A stretch of DNA of 64,000 nucleotides from Edaphobacter lichenicola. GTDB taxonomy: Bacteria; Acidobacteriota; Terriglobia; Terriglobales; Acidobacteriaceae. Position 1 is the first letter of the stretch; the number at the start of each line of letters is the position of its first letter. The notes below the pieces were generated by a model. It saw only the letters and a list, made by a program, of their open reading frames with translations. It ran no database searches and was not told the origin of the DNA. Shown here one piece after another: positions 17,726 to 26,713 of the stretch. Location of the stretch: positions 5,598,240 through 5,662,239 of the forward strand of contig NZ_CP073696.1 of NCBI RefSeq assembly GCF_025264645.1. The letters are read 5' to 3'. Both the position numbers and the translations under genes were made by a program.

Positions 17726-17895
17726 CTGCTCAAATCTAATTCAAGACTGGCGCGCCACACTGTAGTGTTTTTTCCATGTCTGTTCACATCGTCGCTTACT
17801 ACTGTTCCTTGAGGGGAAGTACTTCATAAAGTCCAATGACGTCCTTCGCCCCGCAAATGGATACAATCAGAATGAGCTTTGCTGGGAGAGACGGA

Positions 17896-19008
17896 ATGAT
17901 TATTGGTGTGCCGAAGGAAGTGAAGGATCACGAGAGCCGCGTGGGCGTAACCCCAGCTGGAGTGAAGGCCCTGGTCGAAGCGGGGCACAAGGTTCTCGTC
18001 GAACACAATGCTGGCGCGCTTTCAGCTATGCCCGACGACGAGTATCAGACCGCTGGCGCCGAGATTGTCGGTTCAGCTCACGACGTCTGGCGGTTGGCCG
18101 AGATGGTCGTCAAGGTCAAAGAGCCGATCGAGAAAGAGTACAAGCACTTCCGCGAAGGCCTGGTTCTTTTCACGTATCTCCACCTCGCGCCCCTCACTGA
18201 ACTCACGGACGCGCTGCTCACTTCGAAGGTCACCGGCATCGCATACGAGACCGTCCGAGACCGTGCTAATACCCTCCCGCTTCTTACCCCAATGAGCGAA
18301 GTAGCTGGCCGAATGAGCGTCCAGGTTGGAGCAGCCTACCTAGAGAAAGAACACGGAGGCCGTGGAGTTCTGCTGGGAGGCGTTCCAGGCGTTGCCCCAG
18401 GCAATGTCTGCATTATCGGCGGCGGTATAGTCGGCACCAACGCTGCCAAGATCGCCCTCGGCATGGGCGCAAAGGTTACGTTGATCGACCTTAACCTGAA
18501 CCGCCTCCGCGAACTTGACGACATCTTCGGCGGCCGCCTCCACACCGTCGCCTCAAACAGTTACAACATCGAACATGCCGTCCGTGAGGCCGACCTGGTC
18601 ATCGGCGGGGTTCTCATCCCCGGTGCGGCTGCTCCGAAGATTGTCACTAAGGCTATGGTGGAGAAGATGAAAAAGGGAGCCGTGATCGTCGATGTTGCCA
18701 TCGACCAGGGTGGCTGTATTGAAACAGCGCATCCCACCACCCACTCGAATCCCTCTTACGAGGTCAACGGTGTAGTCCACTACTGCGTCACCAATATGCC
18801 CGCAGCAGTGCCGAATACTTCAACTCTTGCCCTCACGAACGCAACCTTTCCGTATGTGCTGAAGTTGGCGCGCCTAGGAGCCAACGCGGCAATCAGTGAA
18901 GACAAGGGAATCGCTGAAGGTGTCAACACGTTCAACGGCGTTCTGACTTACGGAGCTGTGGCTGCTGCGCAAAAACGCGATTGGCAGGCTGTAGCAAAGC
19001 TCGTTTAG
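17896..19008 (+). CDS. ald: alanine dehydrogenase
   Basis: NAD-dependent enzyme interconverting L-alanine and pyruvate plus ammonia, in the cytoplasm. The 370-residue protein starts MIIGVPKEVKDHESRVG, the family N-terminus. With this start the catalytic lysine and histidine fall at Lys75 (VKVKEP) and His96 (YLHLAP), the numbers known from characterised alanine dehydrogenases, which supports the choice of ATG 17896. GGGAG lies eight bases before it; the longer frame beginning at 17836 is not needed. The Rossmann fingerprint is IIGGGIVGTNAAKIALGMGA (about 173-192), and VDVAIDQGG carries the conserved Asp near 270. It stands alone between a divergent membrane-protein gene and the NtrY/NtrX pair. 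Confidence 0.96.
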   Translation: MIIGVPKEVKDHESRVGVTPAGVKALVEAGHKVLVEHNAGALSAMPDDEYQTAGAEIVGSAHDVWRLAEMVVKVKEPIEKEYKHFREGLVLFTYLHLAPLTELTDALLTSKVTGIAYETVRDRANTLPLLTPMSEVAGRMSVQVGAAYLEKEHGGRGVLLGGVPGVAPGNVCIIGGGIVGTNAAKIALGMGAKVTLIDLNLNRLRELDDIFGGRLHTVASNSYNIEHAVREADLVIGGVLIPGAAAPKIVTKAMVEKMKKGAVIVDVAIDQGGCIETAHPTTHSNPSYEVNGVVHYCVTNMPAAVPNTSTLALTNATFPYVLKLARLGANAAISEDKGIAEGVNTFNGVLTYGAVAAAQKRDWQAVAKLV

Positions 19009-19084
19009 CTTCGCGATAGGTGGGGATTGAGTGAAGCATAGAGCTTCGAGCCGCTTATAATCGGTGGACTGAGGAGGGCGCGGC

Positions 19085-21691
19085 ATGGGCACAACTGTCA
19101 ACCGGCGAAAGATCTGGATCGTTGCCCTCGGCACATGCCTGCTTGTCCTCTTTGCCGTTCTCGCCACCCTCAACGCCTTCAATACACAACTTCCCAAGCC
19201 TGCTACGACCCAACAGATCGTCGTCTTTACCGGTCTGTCAATCGTGGCTTTTCTTCTGTTTGTCGCTGTACTGGTTCTGCTCGTTCGCAATGTGCTCAAG
19301 CTTTACGCCGATCAGCGCAGCCGCGTCATGGGCACACGTCTACGCACCCGCATGCTATGGGGTGCGGTCCTGGTGAGCCTCGTCCCCATAGCGTCGATGT
19401 TCGCATTCAGCTACCAGTTGATGAACCGTTCCGTCGATCGCTGGTTTTCGCAACCTGCTACAGAAGTGCGTGATGACAGCAACAATATGGCTCTTGAACT
19501 AGCCCGTTACACCAGCGCCAATGCCCGCGCAGAAGCAGACTCCATCGCCTCAGGACTGCCCGACCCGTCTATCCACACTTCTGCGGACAAAAACCCGGCT
19601 ACGCATCCCAAGTCCACTTCAGCACAAGGTCGAGTTCGAGGTTCAATCCACACCTCGATGCGGAATTCCTCATCCCATTCCAATTTCTTCTCTTCTCATC
19701 AGGACCGCGAGACGATCTACCAGGTTCTCCGCCAACACGAAATCACTCTTCAGAACGGCTTTGCCATCGTCTATCGTGAAGGCCGCGTGATCGCTTCCTT
19801 CCACATGCCACAACGTGCGGGAGCGACTGCAGAAGTCAAGACGTGGCTTCCGGATCAAGTGGCAGAAGAAGATGCTGCTGACGTCAGCGCTCGCGCTCCT
19901 ACTGATCCTACCGACGTCGCGATCCTTTCGGCTGCTCAAAGGAATGACCAGTCTGTCTTTTCTCTCGGTTCTACCGACTATGCTCTTGGGGCAACGACAA
20001 TCAAACAGGGCAATACTGTAGTGGTGGGCCTTCCGATGCCCTTTGGCATGGCAGCTACCATGAGCCGCCTACGCAAACGTGCCGATGCCTATTGGGTCCT
20101 CTACAGCGAACGCCGTCAAATCAGAGATCTCTATATGCTCCTGCTTCTGATGATGACCAGTCTCGCTCTTTTTGCCTCCTGCTGGCTCGCATTGCACCTC
20201 TCGAAGCAGGTAACAAAGCCGGTCGAAGCCCTTGCCGACGCCATGGAGGCCATCGCCTCCGGAGACTATGCTCACCGCGTACAGGAGAGCGCAACCGAAG
20301 AACTCGGGGAACTTGTGCGGAGTTTTAACCACATGGCGGCCGACCTCGAAGGTAGCCGAAGAGCCGTCGAAGATTCAACAGTGCAACTTAGCGCAGCCAA
20401 CACCGCTCTCGAAGCGCGCCGCGGCGAGCTTGAGACCATGCTTGAAACCATTCCCAATGGCGTCGCCACCCTCGACGCTGACCGCCGTATCGTCCTCGCA
20501 AACCGGGCTCTTAGCGAGATGATGGACCCCGGTGGCCAGAGCCCCTTCTACGGTCGGGTTATGGAGGAGGTATTCCCTGTGGAGGTCTCCGAGGTTCTGG
20601 ACCGACTCATCAAGCGCAGTCACCGCATGGGCTCTGCCTCCAGCGAAATTGAAATAACAGGCACCCCGAACGTTAATGAGAGATTTGGCGGTTCGATGCA
20701 CCTCCTTGCTACGGTCGCTTTGCTCGAGATGCCTGCTGCCACAGAGCGCATGCGCCGCGAACATCAGGGTTATGTCATCGTTCTTGAAAACGCTACCGAA
20801 CTGCTCCGCGCGCAAAAACAATCTGCCTGGAAAGAAGTAGCCCGGCGCGTGGCCCACGAGATCAAAAATCCCCTTACTCCCATCAGCCTCAGCGCTGAGC
20901 AAATACGTCGTCACATCGACCGACTCGCGAATACGATTGCGGATTCCGCCCTGCGCCGTCCAGTCGAGCCACCCTCCATTGCGGTCATCCGCCGCTGTTC
21001 CGAGGTCATAACCTCCTCGGTCGAAAGCATGCGCTCCCTTGTCGATCAGTTTGCCGCACTCGCTGAGTTTCCAACCGCGAGACCCAAGCCAGCCGATCTC
21101 AACACTATCGTCGAAAACTCTCTGGCACTCTTCGCTGGCCGCATGCAGACGATCCGAATCGTCCGCAAGATGTCCCCCGACCTTCCGCTTGTCATGGCTG
21201 ATCCTGAGGCACTTAAACGCGCCTTGGGCAACCTCATCGACAATGCAGCCGAGGCCATGCAGCAAAGCCTCTACCGCGAACTCCGCATCGGAACCAGTCT
21301 CCTCGAAAATGGAATGGTAGAACTTACCATCGCCGATTCGGGCTCCGGGCTTACTGACGAGATGCGCGAGCGACTCTTCCTGCCCTACTTCTCTACTAAA
21401 CAGCGCGGCACAGGTCTCGGTCTTGCCATCGCCGCCAAGATCGTTCAGGAGCATCAGGGCACTATTCGCGCAGAAAAAAATGAGCCAGCGGGTGCGAAGT
21501 TCATAGTAGAGCTTCGGCCTGCATCCTCGTTCGATAGTGATCCAGAGATTCTGGCGACTTTTACGGGCTTTGACATGTCGCAAAACGATCAGCGTCCCGA
21601 ATTGACAGGTGTACCGAAGCAAGAAAGTGTCGCTCGCGGCAGCGCAGAAGAGGTTGATCTTGCCTCGACCCTCCCTCGAGGTCCCAAATGA
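19085..21691 (+). CDS. NtrY-like membrane sensor histidine kinase
   Basis: An 868-residue sensor kinase with the NtrY layout. Three N-terminal transmembrane segments (about residues 10-31, 43-66, 89-109), a periplasmic-type sensor region to about 340, a further transmembrane segment (LYMLLLLMMTSLALFASCWLA), then HAMP (about 370-425) and a PAS-like region (about 450-560). The HisKA phosphoacceptor is His591 in ARRVAHEIKNPLTP. The HATPase domain follows, with N box NLIDNAAEAM, G1 DSGSGL and G2 GTGLGLAIAAKIV. A ~60-residue tail after the ATPase is polar. It shares a four-base ATGA overlap with the response regulator. NtrY homologues respond to nitrogen or redox state in Proteobacteria; the signal here is unknown. 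Confidence 0.92.
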   Translation: MGTTVNRRKIWIVALGTCLLVLFAVLATLNAFNTQLPKPATTQQIVVFTGLSIVAFLLFVAVLVLLVRNVLKLYADQRSRVMGTRLRTRMLWGAVLVSLVPIASMFAFSYQLMNRSVDRWFSQPATEVRDDSNNMALELARYTSANARAEADSIASGLPDPSIHTSADKNPATHPKSTSAQGRVRGSIHTSMRNSSSHSNFFSSHQDRETIYQVLRQHEITLQNGFAIVYREGRVIASFHMPQRAGATAEVKTWLPDQVAEEDAADVSARAPTDPTDVAILSAAQRNDQSVFSLGSTDYALGATTIKQGNTVVVGLPMPFGMAATMSRLRKRADAYWVLYSERRQIRDLYMLLLLMMTSLALFASCWLALHLSKQVTKPVEALADAMEAIASGDYAHRVQESATEELGELVRSFNHMAADLEGSRRAVEDSTVQLSAANTALEARRGELETMLETIPNGVATLDADRRIVLANRALSEMMDPGGQSPFYGRVMEEVFPVEVSEVLDRLIKRSHRMGSASSEIEITGTPNVNERFGGSMHLLATVALLEMPAATERMRREHQGYVIVLENATELLRAQKQSAWKEVARRVAHEIKNPLTPISLSAEQIRRHIDRLANTIADSALRRPVEPPSIAVIRRCSEVITSSVESMRSLVDQFAALAEFPTARPKPADLNTIVENSLALFAGRMQTIRIVRKMSPDLPLVMADPEALKRALGNLIDNAAEAMQQSLYRELRIGTSLLENGMVELTIADSGSGLTDEMRERLFLPYFSTKQRGTGLGLAIAAKIVQEHQGTIRAEKNEPAGAKFIVELRPASSFDSDPEILATFTGFDMSQNDQRPELTGVPKQESVARGSAEEVDLASTLPRGPK

Positions 21692-23061
21692 ACCACGTGC
21701 TCATCGTTGACGACGAAGCTGAGATCCGTGAGTCGCTCGAGAGCATACTGCGCGAAGAGGATTACCTTGTTACCACCGCGGCCACCGCAGGAGAGGCCTT
21801 AGAACTTCTTCGCGACGCAGCCTACGACGTCGTTTTGCTCGATATCTGGCTTCCAGACCGCGATGGGCTCGACGCCTTGACCGAGATCCGTCAGATGGAG
21901 TCGGCAAACGTTCCTGAGGTTGTGATTATCAGTGGTCACGGCACCATCGAAGCTGCTGTCCGCGCCACAAAGCTCGGCGCGTACGACTTCCTCGAGAAGC
22001 CTCTGTCCCTTGAGCGCACTCTTATCGTCCTTAAAAATGCAATGAAGGCACGCCAGATGCGCGAAGATAATCAGGAGTTCTCCCGCCAGCTTGCAAAAGG
22101 AACGGTGACTGGAAACTCCGTCCCCATGAAGGCCCTTCGACAGCAGATCAAGCTGATGGCCCCGACCAACGGTCGCGTCCTCATATATGGTGAGTCAGGC
22201 GCTGGAAAAGAGCTGGTAGGCCGCGCAATGCATGCGGAAAGTCTGCGCAAAGACCGGCCTTTTGTTGAACTGAACTGCGCTGCCATTCCCGAAGACTACA
22301 TCGAAAGTGAACTCTTCGGTTATCGCCACGGTGCGGTTCCCGGTGGTCCCACGGAAAAACGTGGCACCTTCGAGCGTGCCGATGGTGGAACTCTCTTCCT
22401 CGACGAAGTGGGAGACATGAGTCTCAAGACACAGGCCAAGGTGCTCCGTGCGTTGGATGAACAACGTTTCCTTCCCGTGGGCGCGTCGCATCCAGTCCAC
22501 GTTGACGTTCGTGTCATCGCCGCGACTAACAAGGATCTTGAAGAAGAGATCGCGCGGGGTAACTTCCGCGAGGATCTCTTCTACCGTCTGAATGTCATTC
22601 CGTTTTTTGTGCCTCCGCTGCGCGACCGCAAGGAGGACATTCCTCTTCTCGTCAAGGAATTCCTCCAGCAGTTCGGAGCCGAATACGGCCGTCCGCACGT
22701 AGAGATGACTGAAGACGCCCTGACTGCATTGAAACAGTATCACTGGCCCGGCAATGTCCGCGAACTGCGGAATCTTGTAGAGCGGGTTCTCATACTCAAT
22801 CCCAAAACGCAGCGTATTGAGCGCAAGCACCTCCCTATGCTCGTCTATCGCGATTCGGGTCGTGATCCCGGTAGGGCAGCTGGTCGCGGCGATGAGTTCA
22901 CAAGCTTATTGCAGGCACGCGAAGCCTACGAACGCGATTACATCCTCAAAAAATTAGACGAATTCCACGGCAATGTCAGCCGCGCGGCCGAAGGCCTCGG
23001 CCTCGAACGCAGCCATCTATACCGGAAGATGAAAGCCCTTGGTGTCAGCGTTAAGGAGTGA
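21688..23061 (+). CDS. NtrX/NtrC-like response regulator with altered GAFTGA loop
   Basis: A 457-residue regulator: receiver domain (1-120), AAA+ domain (about 140-370), Fis-type helix-turn-helix (about 420-455). Receiver residues are complete: Asp8, Asp9, phosphoacceptor Asp52 and Lys104. Walker A is GESGAGKE (168-175) and Walker B GGTLFLDE (about 233-240). The loop that should read GAFTGA, which contacts sigma-54, reads GAVPGG (215-220), inside GYRHGAVPGGPTEKRG. The rest of the AAA+ domain looks intact (ELFG, ATNKDLEEEI, FREDLFYRLNV). So it may bind ATP and DNA but probably does not drive sigma-54 polymerase. It overlaps the kinase stop by ATGA and is surely its partner. Confidence 0.93.
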   Translation: MNHVLIVDDEAEIRESLESILREEDYLVTTAATAGEALELLRDAAYDVVLLDIWLPDRDGLDALTEIRQMESANVPEVVIISGHGTIEAAVRATKLGAYDFLEKPLSLERTLIVLKNAMKARQMREDNQEFSRQLAKGTVTGNSVPMKALRQQIKLMAPTNGRVLIYGESGAGKELVGRAMHAESLRKDRPFVELNCAAIPEDYIESELFGYRHGAVPGGPTEKRGTFERADGGTLFLDEVGDMSLKTQAKVLRALDEQRFLPVGASHPVHVDVRVIAATNKDLEEEIARGNFREDLFYRLNVIPFFVPPLRDRKEDIPLLVKEFLQQFGAEYGRPHVEMTEDALTALKQYHWPGNVRELRNLVERVLILNPKTQRIERKHLPMLVYRDSGRDPGRAAGRGDEFTSLLQAREAYERDYILKKLDEFHGNVSRAAEGLGLERSHLYRKMKALGVSVKE

Positions 23062-23100
23062 TCCTGGTGCATCTAGCAGGGGTTTAGCGAGACGTGATGT

Positions 23101-24111
23101 TCAGGGCCACGGCCACTGAAAAAGCCAGCGAAGGCGCCAACGATCCTGTTGATGCCAGATGATAGCTGGCAGCAGAGTCGCGAACAGTGTGGGAAGCAGC
23201 AGCTGCAACCATAACTCGTGTGTATGGAAAATTCGAACGAGAACTTCGCGGGTCGCTCCCTGCGGAAAGTTGCTCAAAAGGAAGACTGCCAGCGAGGCAC
23301 GTCCTACCCATGCCAGGCCGTCGCCAATTCGGTGTCTGTCGAGCAGTTTTGCCAGCAGAAAAAGTCCAGCTGTTCCAGTCAATCCGAGTTCGATATAAGT
23401 CCATCGGGTTGGAGGTCCATAGAGGTAGATCGCTGCAACCTGCAGGGCGGCCAGAGCAATAAATCCCAAAGCAGCCGTAGATTTCCGCATTCCTTCCATG
23501 CGATAAATCCGCGTCCCAACCCACATCCCAGCAGCCAAAAAACAAAAATCGCGCAACACCTGGTTTGTAAGAGGAGGTCCAAACGCTGGCGTCATTCCGA
23601 CGAGTGCTGCACCCAAAAAGCGTAACCACGGGGGAACTCGTACCGTCAGAAGAGCGAGCATTAAGCAGACGAACAACACAAAGAGAAACCAGCTCGCCTG
23701 CCCGTCTATCAGATTAAGAAGGAAATCATTCCAGCGAAACGGCGAAGCTGAGGACTTGAATCGATCTATCAGTGGCCCGGTCGCGACGTTAATCAATGCA
23801 AACAGAATGTATGGATAAAGTATGGTTTTGAGTTTATCGATGGCAAAGCGCCGGTTGCTTCGCTTCGTGATGCTGCCCATCACAAAAAGCCCACCAATAA
23901 AGAAAAACGCCGGCATATGGAAGCTGTAGATAAAGGCGTCAGAGAAGAAAGCTTTCTGACTGTTCCACCATCCTCGATGCATCATTCCCTGCGCAGTATG
24001 GCCAAACGCTACCAGAATAATCGCGATGCCCTTAACGATATCGACGATTTGTGATCTTGCCCCACTTGTAATCGGCTCCAGAGTGTCTGGTCCTTGTCCT
24101 AGTTTGATCAT
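23101..24111 (-). CDS. acyltransferase family 3 membrane protein
   Basis: A 336-residue polytopic protein of the Acyltransferase_3 (OafA/OpgC/NolL) family, which O-acylates sugars or polysaccharides at the inner membrane. The family start is visible: IVDIVKGIAIILVAFGHTAQG (about 22-41), where His in the FGHT motif is the putative catalytic residue. Next comes SFHMPAFFFIGGLF (about 63-76), the second signature. About ten hydrophobic segments follow. Length is normal for the compact members. ATG 24111 fits well. It converges with the response-regulator gene and lies about 95 bases downstream of era on the same strand. The acceptor is unknown; a surface glycan is likely. Confidence 0.88.
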   Translation of the reverse strand: MIKLGQGPDTLEPITSGARSQIVDIVKGIAIILVAFGHTAQGMMHRGWWNSQKAFFSDAFIYSFHMPAFFFIGGLFVMGSITKRSNRRFAIDKLKTILYPYILFALINVATGPLIDRFKSSASPFRWNDFLLNLIDGQASWFLFVLFVCLMLALLTVRVPPWLRFLGAALVGMTPAFGPPLTNQVLRDFCFLAAGMWVGTRIYRMEGMRKSTAALGFIALAALQVAAIYLYGPPTRWTYIELGLTGTAGLFLLAKLLDRHRIGDGLAWVGRASLAVFLLSNFPQGATREVLVRIFHTHELWLQLLLPTLFATLLPAIIWHQQDRWRLRWLFQWPWP

Positions 24112-24206
24112 TCACTCCGCCAACCCGTCTGGACTGATTTTGAACATTCTATTGCAGGTATTTCAGATCCAGCAAAGCAGGGATCGTCTCTTTCTCAAAG
24201 ACAGCC

Positions 24207-25250
24207 CTACTCTTCTGACTGCTGCTTCGCCGCGATCTGCTCCAACTGCCGTCGCCAATCCAGATCCTCCACAAATCCGCGACTCGACCGCCACTCCTCC
24301 TGCACTTTTACAAATAACTCTAAAAATACTCGCGTCCCTAGCAGTCCCTCGATATCTTTTCGCGCCGCCGTTCCGATTCGCTTCAACATCTCACCCTGCT
24401 TGCCAATCAGAATGGCCTTCTGTCCTGTACGTTCACAGAAAATGGCAGCAGATATCTTCGTTACGGGCAGCTTGCCGTCCTTCATCTTTTTCGACGAGGC
24501 AGGTTCCTCGTATTTTTCGATCACGACCGCTGTCGCGTAAGGGACTTCCTCACCGGTCAGCATTAAGATCTTCTCTCGAATCAATTCAGCCACCAGAAAC
24601 CGTTCTGGCTGGTCGGTCAGTTGGTGCTTCGGAAAATATCTCTGCCCTTCCTTTAACTGTCCCACAACCTTTTCCAGCAGTAACTCCAGCCCCTCCTTCT
24701 TTCGAGCAGAAATTGGAATCACATCCGCGAATGAATGGAGAGCGGACCAATGCGCGATCAACGGCAGCAGGTCCTTTTTCGGGATAGCGTCCATCTTGTT
24801 CAGAACTAAAATCACCGGGCACTCGAGTTTTTTGATCAGCGAAAGTGCGAAGTCATCCTCCGCCGCAGACATTCCCATCCGCCCCGTCGCCTTGGTTTTT
24901 TGCGCCTCGGTAGCTTTCGGAAGACGATGCGTCACATCGACAAGAAACAGCACAGCGTCACGCGATTCCAACGCATCATGGACCTCCTGCATCATGCGTC
25001 GATCGAGCTGCGTATCCGGCTTGTGAATCCCCGGCGTGTCTACCAACACTACTTGTGCTGCGGGGTGTCCCATCTCACCCTTGGCCTTCTTTTTTAGTGG
25101 AACCTCAAGTACTCCATGGATGCGTGTCCGTGTCGTCTGTGGCTTATGTGTGACGATCGCGAGTTTTTGGCCCAGCAGGGCATTCAACAAGGTGGACTTG
25201 CCCGCATTCGGGCGACCGATGATTGAGACGAAACCAGAGCGAAAGGACAT
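24207..25250 (-). CDS. era: GTPase Era
   Basis: Essential Ras-like GTPase that binds the 3' end of 16S rRNA through a KH domain and helps assemble the 30S subunit. G1 is GRPNAGKST (13-21), G2 lies at QTTRT, G3 is DTPGI, G4 is NKMD and G5 is SARKKEG. The KH domain carries KAILIGKQGEMLKRIGT near residue 285. At 347 residues it is longer than E. coli Era (301). The extra length is mainly a basic insert before G3 (VPLKKKAKGEMGHPAAQ), one between G3 and G4 (QKTKATGRMGMSAAED) and one in the linker before the KH motif (EEPASSKKMKDGK). The start ATG is at 25250, just upstream of the divergent esterase. Confidence 0.96.
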   Translation of the reverse strand: MSFRSGFVSIIGRPNAGKSTLLNALLGQKLAIVTHKPQTTRTRIHGVLEVPLKKKAKGEMGHPAAQVVLVDTPGIHKPDTQLDRRMMQEVHDALESRDAVLFLVDVTHRLPKATEAQKTKATGRMGMSAAEDDFALSLIKKLECPVILVLNKMDAIPKKDLLPLIAHWSALHSFADVIPISARKKEGLELLLEKVVGQLKEGQRYFPKHQLTDQPERFLVAELIREKILMLTGEEVPYATAVVIEKYEEPASSKKMKDGKLPVTKISAAIFCERTGQKAILIGKQGEMLKRIGTAARKDIEGLLGTRVFLELFVKVQEEWRSSRGFVEDLDWRRQLEQIAAKQQSEE

Positions 25251-25308
25251 TCCCTTTATTATGCGCTGTCAGACTCATTGCAGCGCGGCCTCGGCTAAAC
25301 TGGCTCGT

Positions 25309-26466
25309 ATGAATCTCATTCAATTGCAGATCATGATGCGATCCATTCGAGGTCTGGCCCTGTTACCCATCGTTTCCGCCCCTTTCGTTGCTGCTCAAGC
25401 CCTTGCACCCTTTCGCTCGGTGGAGATTCATCCGGACCGCACCATAACCTTCAATTACAGAGACGCCGCTGCTGCCAAGGTCGAACTTTTCGTGGACGGC
25501 CTTTCAAAGCCGATGCCTATGGAGAAGAACTCTACCGGTATCTGGACGGCGACCACTCCGCCTCTGGCGCCCGAAGTCTACGGCTATCACTTCGAAGCAA
25601 ACGGAGACTTCCGGCTCGATCCAGCAAATCCCAGCACCACAATCAATCTCGTCGATATAGCGAATCTATTCACTGTGCCAGGCGACACCCCGCAACCATG
25701 GGAGGAGACCAACGTCCCCCATGGCACCCTGCACCAGCACATCTATACAACAAGCACTGTTCTTGGTCTCCCTCAGAACCAAAGCAGTTACTACGTCTAC
25801 ACGCCGCCTGCTTACGATGCGAAGGCAAAGAAGGCTTATCCAGTTCTCTATCTGCTTCACGGCTGGAGCGATTCCGACTCTGGATGGACGGCTGTTGGCC
25901 GAGCCAACCTCATCTTCGACAATCTGCTCGCCGAAGGGAAAATGAAGCCTATGGTCGTTGTAATGCCTCTCGGTTATGGAGACATGTCCTTCATCCACAA
26001 CTTCAATGTATGGGAAGACCCGTCTACCATTGACCACAACACTGATCTCTTCGCCCAGGCCTTACTCACCGAAATCCTTCCCCGAATCGAGTCTGAGTAT
26101 CATGTCTCCAAAGATCGTAGTGATCGCGCCATTGCTGGTCTTTCCATGGGGGGACTCGAAAGCCTGGAGATAGGTCTCACTCACAGCGGCATGTTTGCTT
26201 GGATCGGTGGCTTCAGTTCTGCTATCCACAACCTCGACTACACCCGCAAGCTGGCGTCACTCGATCCACAAGCTGCAGACCTGCGTCTTCTCTGGATCGC
26301 CTGCGGTACGGAAGACTCGCTCATTGAGCCGAATCGCAGGTTTATCTCCTATCTCAAAACCAAAGATATGCACGTAACGCAGACCGAGACCCTCGGTCTT
26401 CATGACTGGATGGTGTGGCGCGACAATCTAATTCACTTCGCCCCACTACTCTTCCAGAAAAAGTAA
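25309..26466 (+). CDS. secreted alpha/beta-hydrolase esterase (EsD/feruloyl-esterase-like)
   Basis: A 385-residue secreted esterase. Residues 1-30 form a signal peptide. An early-set/CBM48-like beta domain follows (about 35-115: VEIHPDRTITFNYRDAAAAK and VYGYHFEANGDFRLDP). The catalytic domain (about 125-385) is of the esterase D/ferulate-esterase family, with YPVLYLLHGWSDSD for the oxyanion side, the nucleophile Ser279 in GLSMGG, and His in LGLHDWMVW near the end. Similar proteins are encoded beside xylan-utilisation genes and cleave feruloyl or acetyl esters; here the context gives no substrate. The frame is open upstream into era, but the signal peptide fixes the start near ATG 25309 (ATG 25333 is possible). 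Confidence 0.88.
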   Translation: MNLIQLQIMMRSIRGLALLPIVSAPFVAAQALAPFRSVEIHPDRTITFNYRDAAAAKVELFVDGLSKPMPMEKNSTGIWTATTPPLAPEVYGYHFEANGDFRLDPANPSTTINLVDIANLFTVPGDTPQPWEETNVPHGTLHQHIYTTSTVLGLPQNQSSYYVYTPPAYDAKAKKAYPVLYLLHGWSDSDSGWTAVGRANLIFDNLLAEGKMKPMVVVMPLGYGDMSFIHNFNVWEDPSTIDHNTDLFAQALLTEILPRIESEYHVSKDRSDRAIAGLSMGGLESLEIGLTHSGMFAWIGGFSSAIHNLDYTRKLASLDPQAADLRLLWIACGTEDSLIEPNRRFISYLKTKDMHVTQTETLGLHDWMVWRDNLIHFAPLLFQKK

Positions 26467-26713
26467 TCGTCGATCATTTCAATGAGACTGCTCGATTGGA
26501 ACCATCAAACTTTTAATTTGGGTGATGTCCACGTATAACTTGGCTGAGGGTGCGTCCCAATCGCTCCAGATTTGCCTCTTGATTTTGCGCCAAATGCGGA
26601 ATCTGCTGCAAAAGTTGGTTCTGGGTAGCACAAAGAAGAAAATAAAGTTGGCCCCCGCATCCATCCCGCCACCTCCGCCCGCGTGGCAATTCGCGGATAA
26701 TCATTGTTAGAGA

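Noticed and set aside
25036..25308. Upstream extension of the esterase open frame into era
   Set aside because: This is the antisense shadow of era; the signal peptide begins at 25309.
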